64,000 nucleotides of DNA from Liolophura sinensis (taxonomy: Eukaryota; Mollusca; Polyplacophora; Chitonida; Chitonidae). A program made the translations under genes and the position numbers. Of the stretch, positions 36,901 to 51,900 are shown piece after piece (the stretch's first letter is position 1; every line of letters begins with the position of its first letter). A model generated the notes under the pieces. That model worked only from the letters and a program-made list of their open reading frames with translations, did not search any database and was not told the DNA's origin. Location: the NCBI RefSeq assembly GCF_032854445.1, contig NC_088301.1:20451808-20515807 (forward strand), written 5' to 3'.

Positions 36901-39900
36901 GCAATGTCTTGTATAGTCTCTCCATTCAACAAGGCCACACAACAACGAAGAGGGATGTCAATACCTCATCGGCCATGTTAAATATCCATTAATAGGCCTA
37001 TGTATCAACACACTCTGTATGGTTTACACTATACTGCCCAGTTTCAAACACCGAGTATAGTATGTACTCGTAATATCAATGTACGTCATAAATTACCCTG
37101 TCTCAGAAACTTCCATTGTGAATATAACAAGTGGTCACATACATTCGAAGTTTCTAAATATTTTGGAACAATGTATATTTGCGGTGTGAGATCAAAGAGT
37201 AAGAATATCTAAGGCATAGTGGTTTATAGTTTTGTCATTATCTTGCTAAAAATTTGTTTCACCCTTTTTCAAAGTCTTTTCAAGAAAAAGAAAACACCAC
37301 CATGAAGTAAAACTTGACTAGTTATAATAAATATCATTATGTACTGTAAACAAAAGGAGCTTGAATTCTGACATGAGCTTGTGCCCGTGATCATACTGTG
37401 ACAAGAGATGTTTATCAGCTTGTTACCACTGAAAGGGCAAGACCTGGCTAAAACATATTTCAATCGAAAGCAGGATGCTCAAACTTTCCAAAGAGCATCG
37501 TACTTTATCTTTTTAATGAGATTCACCGAATAACATACATAAACAAAATGGGAATACTGCACAAATGGCTGGTGTCAGTCGAGGCGGCCCTTTTAAGAAT
37601 TTTATACGATCAAAGACGTTGCAAACAGAATGCAGGGCCTAATCTGTGACTACACTCATTCACTCATTCACTCAATGGAGTGACATATGATAGCACAATA
37701 CTGGATCATTATACGATCAAAGACGTTGCAAACAGAATGCAGGGCCTAATCTGTGACTACACTCATTCACTCAATGGAGTGACATATGATAGCACAATAC
37801 TGGATCATTATACGATCAAAGACGTTGCAAACAGAATGCAGGGCCTAATCTGTGACTACACTCATTCACTCATTCACTCAATGGAGTGACATATGACAGC
37901 ACAATACTGGATCATTATACGATCAAAGACGTTGCAAACAGAATGCAGGGCCTAATCTGTGACTACACTCATTCACTCATTCACTCAATGGAGTGACATA
38001 TGACAGCACAATACTGGATCATTATACGATCAAAGACGTTGCAAACAGAATGCAGGGCCTAATCTGTGACTACACTCATTCACTCATTCACTCAATGGAG
38101 TGACATATGACAGCACAACACTGGATCGTTATACATCATTTGGAGATCGTTTACAACGATTTAGTTACGCGTAAACGGGAGGGCCATTTCACAAAGTGTT
38201 GTGGGGCAGGTCTTTATCATTTACAGTTGATTTACAAGCCGTGTAATAATATTCAATGATGGTATCACAAATTATATCAGACAGTATCGTACCATATTGA
38301 CCAAAGCAGCATTCATCTCCACAAATAAATTTTTGTCCTTCATTTTGGCGTTTAGTCAGCAGTTAAAGAGAAGACGGTATCTCACCGAACCACGCTTAAA
38401 ATTAATTAAAAATCTTATGATATAGTTTTTTCCCCGAATTTCTTACAACTGAAGAATTTAAATTTTGCTCCTTTGTCTTTCTCGCTTACAAGGCATGTGT
38501 TTTTTGTTTTGTGTTTTTACTATACAGTAAAATTACTGAAACGTCCCGTTCAAGTTGATGTGCATTCTCTACCGTCCGCGATAACTAGGTCAGCACTGCT
38601 CTCATCGTTTATAAACATTTTATTGAGTTCAAAATCAGTATAACTCCTCGGGAGGCTACGACCTGAACCAGGAATACACAAGCCTTGCATCTGCAACTAG
38701 ACTATTCAAACAGAGTCAGAAATGATTTAGTAGGCCTACTGTATCAACAGTTGAAGCAGTGGAAGAAATATTCTTCATGTATGTACAGATTCCGAGAAAA
38801 CAATATTTCTCAATTGGGCCTTCATCGCCGAGGTCCACAACTTTAATCTGTTACAGGCAACCGCTTAGACTACTGTAAGCAAAATACCTTAGACGTTAGA
38901 GAGCTAGAGTGAAGGTGTGTCAAGACGAAGTTTCACTAAACTTTCAATAGGATGAAAAAAAGTCTACAAAAGTATTTAATACCGGTTTAAGATACTTTGA
39001 ATGGTATTCCTTCAGAGGACAAAAACAATTGTCGGGTGCTGTCTTTCATTTTAACAGAGCAAAACTAGCTTTAGACAAAATTTGAGATGATTCAAATAAC
39101 GTATAAAAGGGAATGGGATATAAACGCACATACCTAATGGCTATTAACTTCGTAATGATTGATGGTTTAAATTTTAGAAGCTACTAAAGCAGACTAAGAA
39201 AACACACAATGCCTTGAACGAATTGTGTGGCATCAAACTGTTGTGTTTATGCAGGACGGTGTCTTGGTAAGAAACGAACTACAAGAAAAAGAATACGAAG
39301 CGAAAACCTTATATCGAGTAATATTAGAAGTCACAATCTCACATTTACCAAACATAGGGGATGGAAAAGAGAGACGACGGTGCTGTTGTAATTTGATCAG
39401 CTGATTAAAACTCAACTTCATTCACTTATCTGATTTCATACTAATAACAAGAACGTAACAGATTTCTTTTCCCAACCCAGAACAGTGACAATGAAATATT
39501 TGGTGTACATTTCATCTGTACCTTAATGATAGTAACCACTACTGAAGTGGATAGAAGCAGAATACAACCAAGAATGGATGATTATAGCTTAATGTAACGT
39601 CAATATAACCAAGAATGAATGATTATGGCTTCATGCCACGTCAATACAACTAAGAATGAATGATTGTGGTTTAATGCCACGTCAGTGCAACCAAGAACGA
39701 AAGCTGGTTTCGCGAATATGGTGGCATTGAACAAAGATAGGCTTAAGTGTGTGCCGACAAGAAGTGACAATTTAACTGTACTTTAAAGCGCTAGCATCGC
39801 TGAAGACTCTGTCAAGATTTCAACAACAGCACCAACAGCCGATTAACCTGTTCGTCCAAAATATTGGAAGACTATAACGTTTTCATAGTATTCCTACTAG

Positions 39901-42900
39901 TCAGTCTTGTCAAAATACAAAAGCATAAACTTGCTGCCAATTGGTTTCCAGCCGCTTGGATGATGGGGAACATGGTAATAGATGTCACTCATCCTTTGCA
40001 CAGCAGCCGGTGTGTGTAGTTCACGTTACATTCGATGACGCAGGTTGTAAATTTCATATCGCGGGGAATTCCCGCAATTACTTCCATAACGGAGAGTGAG
40101 CCTATATGTTTATCACGGGCTATACCGAAATGAAGCATGTTGAGGTATCGCCGCTGATGTTATGAGCGTATTTTATAGCAACTATTCATGTGTCCTTTAG
40201 CAACCAAGACGCCTATATGGGAAACTGCTGAGTGGAAGGTTGTTGTCTTTGGGGTTGATGTACTTCTAGTTCATAATTGTGTGTGCACTTTGAAATATGC
40301 CTTCTTTTACTCTCATGTAATACACTCATATACTGTGTATAAGACGGTACGGATTTTATTTGTTCCTTTAAAAGCAAGTTTCGTGCATCAGTCTTATCCA
40401 TTCAAACAATGGAGTAAGCCTACGTGGGAAGGTCTCTTCCCATTTTCCTCCCACCATAATGTTGGCCGTTGTTGTGTAAGTGAAATATTCTAGTATATCA
40501 AATACATAAATAAATCAAACAATAGGGGCTCATAAGTTTATATCGTGTTCTAAATCACGCTGAGAATGTTACGTTGTTATATTAAATCAAAATTTCAGGA
40601 CATATCCAGAAGACAAATTCACCCGGGTTTCTAAAAACGGTCATTGTTTCCTTGCTTTATTTTCACAGATAATGTTGCACTCAACCAGCTGACAAAGCAG
40701 TCGTCCGACTTGTCGGCTGCGCCCCGGTACAAGTCAAGCGTTGCTGTGGACGACATCTTGGGGCATGACGTGGAAAGTACAACATGTACTCACACCAAAT
40801 CTAACTCTGAAAACTGGTGGAGCGTATTCCTCAACAGATCTTACAACATTTACAGGTTCCAGATTTACAACAGGATAGGCTATTGTGCTAACATACCAGG
40901 CCGTGCATGTAAGTCACAGTATCCCGCATCAGACAAAATACACTGCTTTTCATTGACAACGGTTACGTGGGTACATATGTATTTTCGCACCCTGCAGACG
41001 ACGTCAAAAGTGTGTGCTGAGTAGGTTATCTCCCCTTCGAATATAATGGTCACATCCCTGAAGCGAATTACCCATAATCGGTCTTGTGCACTGAATTGTT
41101 GGGTCTTTGCAAGATAAATTTGTTACATGGTTACTCAGTGTAACCATGACGCTTTGCCAAATATGAGGATTATTGAGACCATATACTTGTGTATCCTATC
41201 ACTGAGTAACCATGTAACTAATTGTATTCTGTTGTCTAAATTCTTTCATCTGGTGTGGCCCAATATCCAATGATATTTATTTATTTATTTATTTATTTGA
41301 TTGGTGTTTACATCGCACTCGAGAATATTTCAGTTATACAACGGCGGCCGGCATTATGCTGGAAGGAAACCGGACAGAACCCAGGGGAAACCCACGACCA
41401 TCCTCAGGCTGCTGGCAGACCTTCCCACATACGACCGGAGAGGAAGCCAGCATGATCAGGACTTGAACTCATATCGACGGTCATTTCGACACACTGGCGT
41501 GCTAACCCCTCGGCCACGGGCCCCCCAATATCCATAGTTACTATCAGTGTCCTTCATGTAGGAAGGGCTCTAGTACATTCGCTGACAATGACATCCTTTT
41601 ACATGGTCATCTTGTTTTCTCTAATAAATCGCTACAATGAAGATGCTCCATAATGCTAATATTTAAATAGCACAATACTGCCTGTAGATGATCGGGTTCA
41701 CAAATAAAGACAACATATCCAATGTAATTTTTTTACTGTCATCGTGAATTTCTTCTTCTGCTACAGCATTTTAAAAAGAAGATTTTAAATTGAACTTATG
41801 GACTACAAATTTAAAGAATCTTACCTGTACAGAAATAGGGCTTGAAAAGTCTTACCACCAAGTACGTGAGTAACATGCATTGTACATGTTGTAAAGAGTC
41901 TAAAGTTATGATGATCAAGTCTAGACCGACTGGGAACATATAGTGATTGTTCGACCGGTCAGCTAACTTGATGTTGTATACACTGACACAGTGCATGTTA
42001 TTGCAATGACACGGTGGTCACAGATTTACCTGTTATAGCGGTGACAAAGCGGTCACAGATGTACCTGTTGCAGCAATGACACGGTGGTCACAGTTGTACC
42101 TGTTATAGAAGTGACACAGTGGTCCCAGATGTACATGTTATCGCAATGCCACGGTGGTCACAGATGTACCTTTTATATAGCAATGACACAGCGGTCACAG
42201 ATGTACCTGTTATAGCAATGACACGGTGGTCACAGTTGTACCTGTTATAGCGGTGACACAGTGGTCGCAGATGTACATGTTATCACAATGACACGGTGGT
42301 CACAGATGTACCTGTTATAGAAGTGACACAGCGGGTACAGGTGTACATGGTGTAGAAATGACACAGTGGTCCAAGATGTACATTTCATCGCAATGAAACG
42401 GTGGTCACAGATGTACCTGTTAGAGCAGTGACACAGCAGGTACAGATGTACATGTTATAGCAATGACACGGTTAGAGACATATATACATAATTATGGCAC
42501 TGACACGGTCTTTGCAGACGGCCAAATCAGGGTTTCAAGCATGTGTTGGTAGCAAATCAACCTTAGTTTACTGGCTTTCCCAAATGTCTTATTAGTCTAG
42601 TGCATCTCCATGTTGTCTTGTGTGTATTTTGTTTTGCAGTTTATATCGAGTAATTTCTTATATCTCTTTCAATTCATTTTATTACACTCATATATATATA
42701 GCGTGGCCGTTGTACAATATATCAAATTCAAATACTTCCAATTTACTTTAACCTGACAACTTGAAAGATGTTATTGTTTATACTTTCTTAACCTTCTTTG
42801 ATATCTTTACACAGAGCTTTAACGATCTTTAGGTTTGGTTATTGACATAGTTTCCATGTTTTCGCGATATTACTTCGTAGCATATGAAGTTGTTCTGTCT

Positions 42901-45900
42901 TTGTTTGCTAGGTGGCGCACGAATAAACGGCTTTACTTTGAGTGTAGGGACCAACAACCAAGGCTACAGTACTTGCTATACAGACACGACAACCAGTAAC
43001 TACGGTCCTGGTGACATCATCAACGGTACATGTAACGACGGCAACCCGAGAAGAGGAAACACGGTCCGGATAAGTTTACCAGCAAGGTCATCAACAGCAC
43101 TGACACTTTGCGAAGTGCGATTGTTTGGTTAGTTTGGTTGCAACATCAGATTAAAAAGATTTAATGTTAAATGTTTGTTAACAGAACTAGAAATGTTTTT
43201 CTATGAGAGGAAAAAAGCTACAAATCCCTTCTTAGGGCTACAAAAGACATCTGAGGCCTTTAGAACAATCCAAAAATAACACGAACTATATGACATCCTT
43301 ACTTGATTGGTGCTAATGTAGTATACTCAAGAATATTTCACCCATAGAATGGTGGTCCTGCAAAGTAAGCCGAAATTATGAAAGCCCATTGCAGCCATCA
43401 TTCTGTCGCTCCGTTGTCCTTCACTCGTGGAACTCTCCATATTATAAATAATATATGGTGGTGTCGCCTTGTAACTACTCTTTTCCTGTGAACGGTATTG
43501 AAGTGTAGAACGATTTTGAAAAAAAAAATCAAATAATTGTACTGGTTCTTGTCTAATCACGGATGCAGTTCATATGACATGGCAGTTGCTTTTTTTAAGT
43601 GCATGGCACCCGATTATACAGATCATTTGAATGAAGAGCTTGCCACCTCTGAAGAGCTCTTACCATTTGTCACTAAATATCCAAAATGCCTAATACTTTG
43701 CTTATTTCGTGATTATATTTACACCGAGATTGATATGTTTTAGAAATTTCTGTTCCCCAGTAAGTCTATAGTGTGAATTACATAAACCGTTGAGGTAAAA
43801 GAAAGCTAAAGTGTGACGTAAGATTTCACATACGGACAACTAAAAACTAGGCGTAAAAATACTTTCATTTATTTGTTCAGATTTTTTATGACTTTTTAAA
43901 GGTATTCAAATATTTGAAAATTATGATGGGCTTTAAGAGCCATACTGGCGGTATTTAGGAACTCTGACGTCACATCACCTTTTTTTCTGATGTTCATCTG
44001 AATAAAGGAATTTTGGGGAACATCATTTTAGTAAGGTTTTACTCTTGGGTGAAAAGAGTTATTCCAACATTCAGTGTCGTAATTAGAATGAGAAAAACTT
44101 CCTCTGACTTCAGAGTTCCTAAACTCTGATAGTATGGTCCATAAAGCCCACCTTAGAATTCAAATGATTGAACGTCTTTAATTCTTTTTCTCAAAAATCT
44201 AAAAAAATTCATTGAAAAATAGTTTAAGTGGTCTGGTGGCTACTTTGATAGCTAGAGGTCTTTTCCTTTAATACCAATCATGAATTTTTACGGTATTTTG
44301 CTGTATCTTCAACTCTCCCACCATAATGCTGGCCGCCGTCGTATAGGTGAAATATTCTTGAGTACAGCGTGAAACACCAATCAAATAAATAAATAAATAT
44401 ATCTTCAACAACAAAATCATACATTGCAGGCATATAGCTGAAGTACAGTTCCTATATGTAAACTTAACCCAAAATGAAGAACCTACACTAAAACGCCACC
44501 CTAACGATAAAAAATGCCAATTTAATTACTAATAAACATATAAAGTCCTTTATCCTACGAATATAAAATCATTAACCGTAAACATTGCAGAGCAAAATAA
44601 ATCAACAGATGATGATTTTTTTTCAACTTTTTATTCTCGGCAAGTCAACATTTTGAAGAAAGTCTTGAAAGCCTTGCCTATATTTCCGCAATAAGAAACA
44701 ATTCTTGCGAAATTAGTTTTAGTCAGCACTTAAAGTCATTATTATTTTTCTCCATTATGGCAAATCATTACTACAGTCAAACATCAACTGTAAGATCTTG
44801 AATAACACATTCGAATTTTCGTTTTTCGACTAGAAACAATTTTATCAAGTAAAGAATGAAATTGTAATCTTTTCATCACTGACTATTACCACAGATGACA
44901 TTACAGGCTCTTACTCCAGATGATATTAGATGACATTACAGGCTATTACTCCAGGTGACCTTACAGGCTATTACTCCAGGTGACCTTACAGGCTATTACT
45001 CCAGATGACATTACAGGCTATTACCCCAGATGACATTAACAGGCTATTACTCCAGACGACCGTACAGGCCATTACTCCAGATGACCTTACATTACATTAA
45101 TAGAAAGCACAAAGTTATAAATTTACGGTAACAATTAAATAAGATTTGCATATATTTACCGTTAATCTTTTTCCTTTGGCAATGGCTTTACCCTAGGGTC
45201 AAATATTATCTTAATCGTTTTACGTTTACCTTTAAGATTAATGTGAATTTTTACCACTGCGGATTATGGTTTTATTTTTACCTTTGATTCTACATATAGG
45301 GTTGATTTTACATTTAGGGGTGTACTCGTATTTAAGTCTTAAACCTACATATATATATTGTCAATATATTATACATTAATTAATTTCCACTTCAGGTAAG
45401 TTTGAATACGTGTCTTTCTTTTCTTAGTTTGCTCTGAGGGCTGGTACGGTGAGCTCTGCGAAAAGGAATGTGTGACACCCTCAGCTTGTGGCCGATGTGT
45501 CCCAATGGGTCTAAGATGTCAAGGTGATAAATACATGTACCTGCGTTTTCAGTCAGTACATTAACCTTCTACCTAGCTGAACTGAGGTAACACTACTAGG
45601 GTTAAAATGAACTTACCTCCCTTACACTCACTCCATCATATAGATGGTGTGTTATTAGTGGATCGGTCCTGTGTCAGAATCCCTATTGCTACTACCAGGA
45701 TTATAAACCTTAATACTGGTATTGTGGGCCGACCACAGAGAAAACCGCCAGATCAAATCTGCTGAAACTTTACATGGTGCTTGCCTTTGGTCTGAAATAG
45801 TGCATTTCCAAAAGGTGTCGCCGTACTGGATTTATATGAAAGCCTATCAAGAATCTTTTTCTCCAGAACCACCTAATCGATTGACTTCAAACTTGACACG

Positions 45901-48900
45901 CGTGACTCTAGCTGGGTGACAATCACAACTTCTTCACAAAAATCTTTTCCGTGTCTAAATTATCCTTGGACTGGCCATCGAAAATATCGCAAAAAGAAAG
46001 TCAACTGTCAAAACTGCACAATTGTTGCGAACAAAAATATTTCTGAGACTTCCTTGACCTCAAGAACAACTCTGGTTTTCATGTAATCGCCAATAAAACT
46101 TTAAACAAGCTTTTTTAACGATTCAGCATATGTAACACTGCATGGAATTTAGTGAAATTTTGTTGCCGCAAATAGTGATAGTAAATTCCATAACATTTTA
46201 ATAAAACTTTGCTATATTTTGGGGTATGCCTAGGCGCAGTATCATGAAAATAAAGGACAAATTTGCTCACATGATTTGGCGGCCATTTTACAGAAATGAA
46301 TAATTGTATTTCCAGACACAGTTCTTTCCCTTTAAAGTTTGTGTGTGTCGAGGGGGGGGGGGGATATTCTACCTGCATGGTTAAAAAGAGTCAAAGGCCT
46401 ACATGTGCCTGTTCGTACATGTTAAATGAGGCGAAAAAGAAGCGGTTGGGAAAATCAGGTATTCATTTCTACCCATCCGGAAATTAATTTCATCCCTATA
46501 TCCGGAATAAGAGTTGAATTATTTCCCACATTATATGGAAATTAGGACGGAATAATTAACCACCCTATACAGAATCAGGGTTGAATTAACTCCCGCCCTA
46601 TACAATATTAGGGTTGAATTCATCCACACCTTATCCGGAATTAGGGTTAATTAATTCCCACCCTGTAGGGGAATTAGTCAGCACTTATTATGTTTACTAT
46701 AAGGCACCAAACATGTAAGCTATCCTGCTTCCTTTTGATATGCTTATTCTCTTAAAATATTCATGGCATCCTGAATTTTTTTAAAATTATTAACAATCTG
46801 TTTTCCGTCAGAATGTGTGACTGGCCGATGGGGAGAAAACTGTCGCCAAGACTGTGGTTACTGCTTGAATGTCCAGCTGGGTCACCGAGATGTGCTGCAG
46901 GGTATTCTGGGGAGGCGTGTACCATTGGTACGTACTATATTACAACCGTTACACGTGTAGATTATGTTTTCATATGAGATTGCTCATTGAATATTTAGAA
47001 TATTTCTTGAAGATTTCACGCATTAATATTTCACGTATAAAAGAACATTTTGTTAACTGTTTGACGAGTTATGAAGTCACCACGAGTTTATGAAAATGAT
47101 AATCCTCTGTACACGGCCCCAGGCCTCTATTAGTTTTTCACAAGCGACAATGTTGGGAGAGATGCCCAGCAACGCCAAACTGACGTCACTCGCAGCCTCA
47201 TCACTACCTGATACCTTGTGTCCACTCGCCAAGAATTTCAAACTTTCATTAACAATACTCATACCTGCCCAAAATTTAGACACTTTGCATTATTTTTATT
47301 CTAAACATACGCTTGCGCGTGATAATAGGGTCTTGGTTCCACACAAGAGAGCCATGTGTAGACGGCGATGTCTCACTTAATGTCTCGGCCAGTCATGTTT
47401 TGCACAGTGTAAACTTTGGGGATCATTGTCCAGACATCCCAGTGCAGAATAACGTCACCGCTTCGCGGCGTGGTACGACTACTTGCTTGTCTCTAAGTTG
47501 AGTTTAAATAAAAACTACCCACACAATATACTTTTTTTTTGTTTTTGTTTTTGAGAAAACGGGCCCTATCTTACCGTACAGAGATGTGGTCACTCTGTTG
47601 TCTTAACGTTGGATCTCAAAACCTGTGTATTATGTTCTTTAACGAAATCATTGACTTCATGTAGATTCGGTGCGTTTTCTTACAGAATGTCAGCTGGGAC
47701 GGTTCGGGCAAGACTGTAGTCAGAATTGTGGGTCCTGTGCAAATAGAACACTCGCCTGTAGCACTACATCTGGGCACTGTCCGGCTGTACCAAGGCAAGC
47801 GAGATGCATGCCTGGTTATACCGGCAAGGATTGTAAGACACGTGAGTTGGTTCGCTACTGGTCCATAGGATATCCTAAAACCTTGTACGTACATATTAAG
47901 ATTATGTTATTCCTCTTGATCGGGGACCGGCTGTTGAACATTCTCGGGTTAACGTCTTTAGGCATGAAGACATTTTCCTAGAGAATCTTGTACGCGTTTG
48001 ATGGGATTGAGGTACGGTGATCTTCCATGGCCACTCCATAACGTCAATGCCCGCATTTTAAAAAACATTTCGTAAGAAAACAGCTGTGTGTCCTTCGAGC
48101 AGCCATGAACGGCCCCAGCTCCGGGCCAAGGACCTGGTCACGGTATCATGACGTGGTATGTAGGTAAGATGTGGTATGTAGGTAAGACGTGGCATGAGAA
48201 TTTATTTCATCGCGCGAATTGTTAGCGTGTTTTTTCTAATCCCCGTCTAGGAAGACTTGAACTCACAGGGACATTGTCAATGAGTCATTACGCCGATCTG
48301 GTACGCTATAACCACTCGACCACCGAGGCCCCAGACACGTTAATAATGCCATCTCACTTAAATGCAATGTCACAAGTATGACACCCTAGCCAGTCGTAAT
48401 ATATACATTGGTATCAATAATTGGTATAACCGTTCTGTGGGTGAGTTGATTAAACTGGCATACTAGTATAATCCGTATGACTGGAATTCCAGTGGAGCCG
48501 CGTCGTTGTTTCTCATACACTAGGGCTTAATTAGGACCGAGCACGACAACTGGGCGCTTGAGTTTTTGGCTCTTAAGCTCTCGTGTATATATGTTATTTA
48601 TTTGATTGTTGTTTAACGCCGCGCCTAAAACTATAAACTCTTGTGAATGCCGAGCTTTAAAGTCGTACAGTATGTCCATCGGCGACCGGGACGAAGTTTC
48701 ACACAAGATCACTTCCTTCAGACATCCGCCACTGTTTACAAAGCGAATATGGGTCTGAAGATCAAAACAAAAATAAATGAGTGGAGTCTTTAAATGATCA
48801 AAATGATTGGAAGAATACCGAGGCTGGAGTAAGTGCGTGTAAAGCCGCGTTGACATGATGCGATTAGTCGAATCAGGTTGTGGAATTCGTTAAGTCGAAT

Positions 48901-51900
48901 GAAAAATAGAACTTTATTTACATTATTTAACGCCATCTTCGTTCTTCGCGAGCTATTTATGCCGTGAGAGAAAATTGTTAAATCATGATACCAGCTGTAG
49001 CCCATTTGTTGTTGTTAAAGAACAGTACGTGTAAACGAATCTAAGAGTACATAGTTTAAAGCTTTTTTCTCATTTTTGACATGTCTCTAGGCTGTATACC
49101 GGGAAATTGGGGAGACAACTGTGCCAAAACATGTAGTAAGAATTGTCTGGAACAACCGTGCAATGGTCAAACCGGAATTTGCCAGGGAGGATGTCAACCA
49201 CGGTACACCGGGAAATTCTGTGACAAATATTTAAGTGAGTAAAAAACCAAGATACCGGAGCATACAACCTCGGACTAATCGTTGCATGCATTCGAGAATA
49301 ACTTAGACACTCCTTATAGCGCATACGTCGCTCTCTAAGTTCGCTTTACATCACTGCAACCACTATCAAAATTTGTACAGAAATCTTGAACACCGCCGAA
49401 GTCACTGGGTTCACGGTGATGAGGCAGGAACAGATGCCAGGAAGCACAAAAAACTCTGTCTCAACCATAAGCTTCTAGACATACTTCATATACAGGCAAA
49501 CTCTTTATCAAAAGTACGTAAAGTATATTTTAACCATCATCTGAAACAATTTTAATGATGCATGCTGATTAAATGGTTGCGCGAGGACACCAGTGGTGAG
49601 GCTGAGTCAGAACAAGCCTACATGCGATCCTAGGGCTCTAAAGGTCAGGCTTATATGTCTTTTGGTGGCAGTGATGTAAAGAGAGCGTAGATAGCGGCAC
49701 ATGCGCAGTAAGAAGTATGAATAATGACCTCGAACAGCCATTTCATTTACAGGCCACCGGTAGGGCAATGTACTGCACGAATGTTCTGCTTGAGAAACTT
49801 GATTTAGATATTAACATTTAAATACATAAAAACATCTATAAATTTATTTAATATTTTATAAATAAAATTACACAAAATATTTATAAAATAAGGTGGAATT
49901 TTTGTACATTGAAAATTGTGTCATTCTGTTTTTCGTTAGTTAAGTTTGTATTTATACGTGCGCTAACAACTATTTCGTACTAACATTCTTGGGTCATAGA
50001 TAAAACTAGCTGATAATTTAGGCTTTATCATTATATTTTTCATATTGAGCCAGGTATTGCTTTGGGAAGTGGCCATCTGGCTGGCATGATTGTTGGGTGC
50101 GTCATCCTCCTTTGTTTCGCTATACTAGGGCTCATCCTCTGCGGAAGGTATGTCTAACCTTCATTCACAAAACCAGATAAAAAAAAGATTTCCACACAAA
50201 AGGAACTAGCATGTCTCACCTTTACTAACCCGATTGATGTAGATAAGAAGAGATCTTTAATGATCTTGAAATCACTTTTGGGCTTCGAAAGTTCTGATGA
50301 ATCGGTTATAAAGTTCACCCCACGACAGATGTGTCAGTGCTTATTTGTGTTAGAAGCTGCTATCTTAGCATAAAATTATTCCAACAGGTGTTGTGTTTAT
50401 TAAAACATTTGTAACTGGTTTTGGTGTATACCGTAAGAATTGGATGTTTCCTCAATATATAAACCATACAATTATTGTGTATTATTAAAGGATTTGTGTC
50501 CAGATTTACTTATTTATCCTAATTAAAAAGAGTATGACCTGTTTATACAGTATGTTACCGGGAGGGCCTCTGAGAAAAATATTTATGACTTCAAATCCAC
50601 CAAAAGCAATAGGTTATACTACCTTAGCCGATCTACCCCCGGCCGCTCACTAAAGCTCATCGGGTGACGTCATAGGAGCAAATATATTGCCGTATCATTT
50701 TGAACTCATAGTGGACGATTTTGAAGATCCTATTTATGACACTGATACCTGCGACCTTCAGATTCTGAGTTTTCAGACGTTGAATATGATCTTTGTCCAG
50801 GCATTTCCAACTGCACTGGCAATACGGACTGGATTTAGGTCTACATCTCATGCGTTTATCAGATTTGACATTTACTCTTCTTTCCCTCTGTCCGCTTAAC
50901 AGTTTCAGCCTGTTCCCCGAGTGGTTCTAAATTCATGCCGATATATCTTCAGGTTTTAGTCCACTGCCGCCCCCATAGTAACTAAATCTTTCGAGTTCAG
51001 CTGTGGTTTCTGCTGGAAACTGAGAGCAGATACCGCTGTGTTTGGCAGGTATAAAACCCTTCCGTCTTGTACAGTGAATCCACGCCTGTTTGAGGGCCAA
51101 ATCATCTGGGAACTTGAAAAAAATAACTCCAGGGTTCTTCGACGAACTGTTTTTATGACTGTATGCAGAACAGCAAAACCATTCGTGGAGAAACTCGATA
51201 TGCTTGTTGTCACTTTTGTGGCTTTCTTAACACTGAACTGAATGGCGAGTCTCTGACAGCTCGTGAAGGTTTGATTTTAATGACGTCATTCGGCGGAAAC
51301 TACCGAGTGTTGGCTGATAAATACATGAACCCAGCCTTATGGTCTAGTGTTTTTAATGCCATATTACTCTTTTACCTTTCTTATATTTTTTACACTCAAT
51401 TTAACATATATACAGGGGTAGCTAATTATGAATAAATAACCAATCTGGACACTGATCCTTTGAGATAAGTAGATGTAATATAACCTTAGTTATTTCAGGA
51501 GTGACGAAACAGACCTAATCGGCCACAGCCATTTTTTTTAATTCCGTGTGTACTAACGCTATAAAAGAACTATAAATCTGGAAGTTCCTCCGACCCCGTG
51601 GGATACGTCATGATATAGCCAGAAACACGGTGTTGGGTCACTCATACCCCAGGCACACGCTACGGAGCGCATCAGGGTTCACGTGACTTCAGCGTAAACA
51701 GCTGCGCTCTCAGATTATAGAAATAATTTACGCCTCTGTGGTTAAAAGAACCTCGTGTGGTAAGGCGGGGAATCGGCCCCAGTACAAGGAAATGTACATC
51801 TCAAGACTCCGGCTGTGAATGACAGCTATTGACACACTCGTAAGGCTATTTCTGTTTTTCAGTCCTGTTTCAATTTTCTTTTCCTGATGGCAAGACTGCA

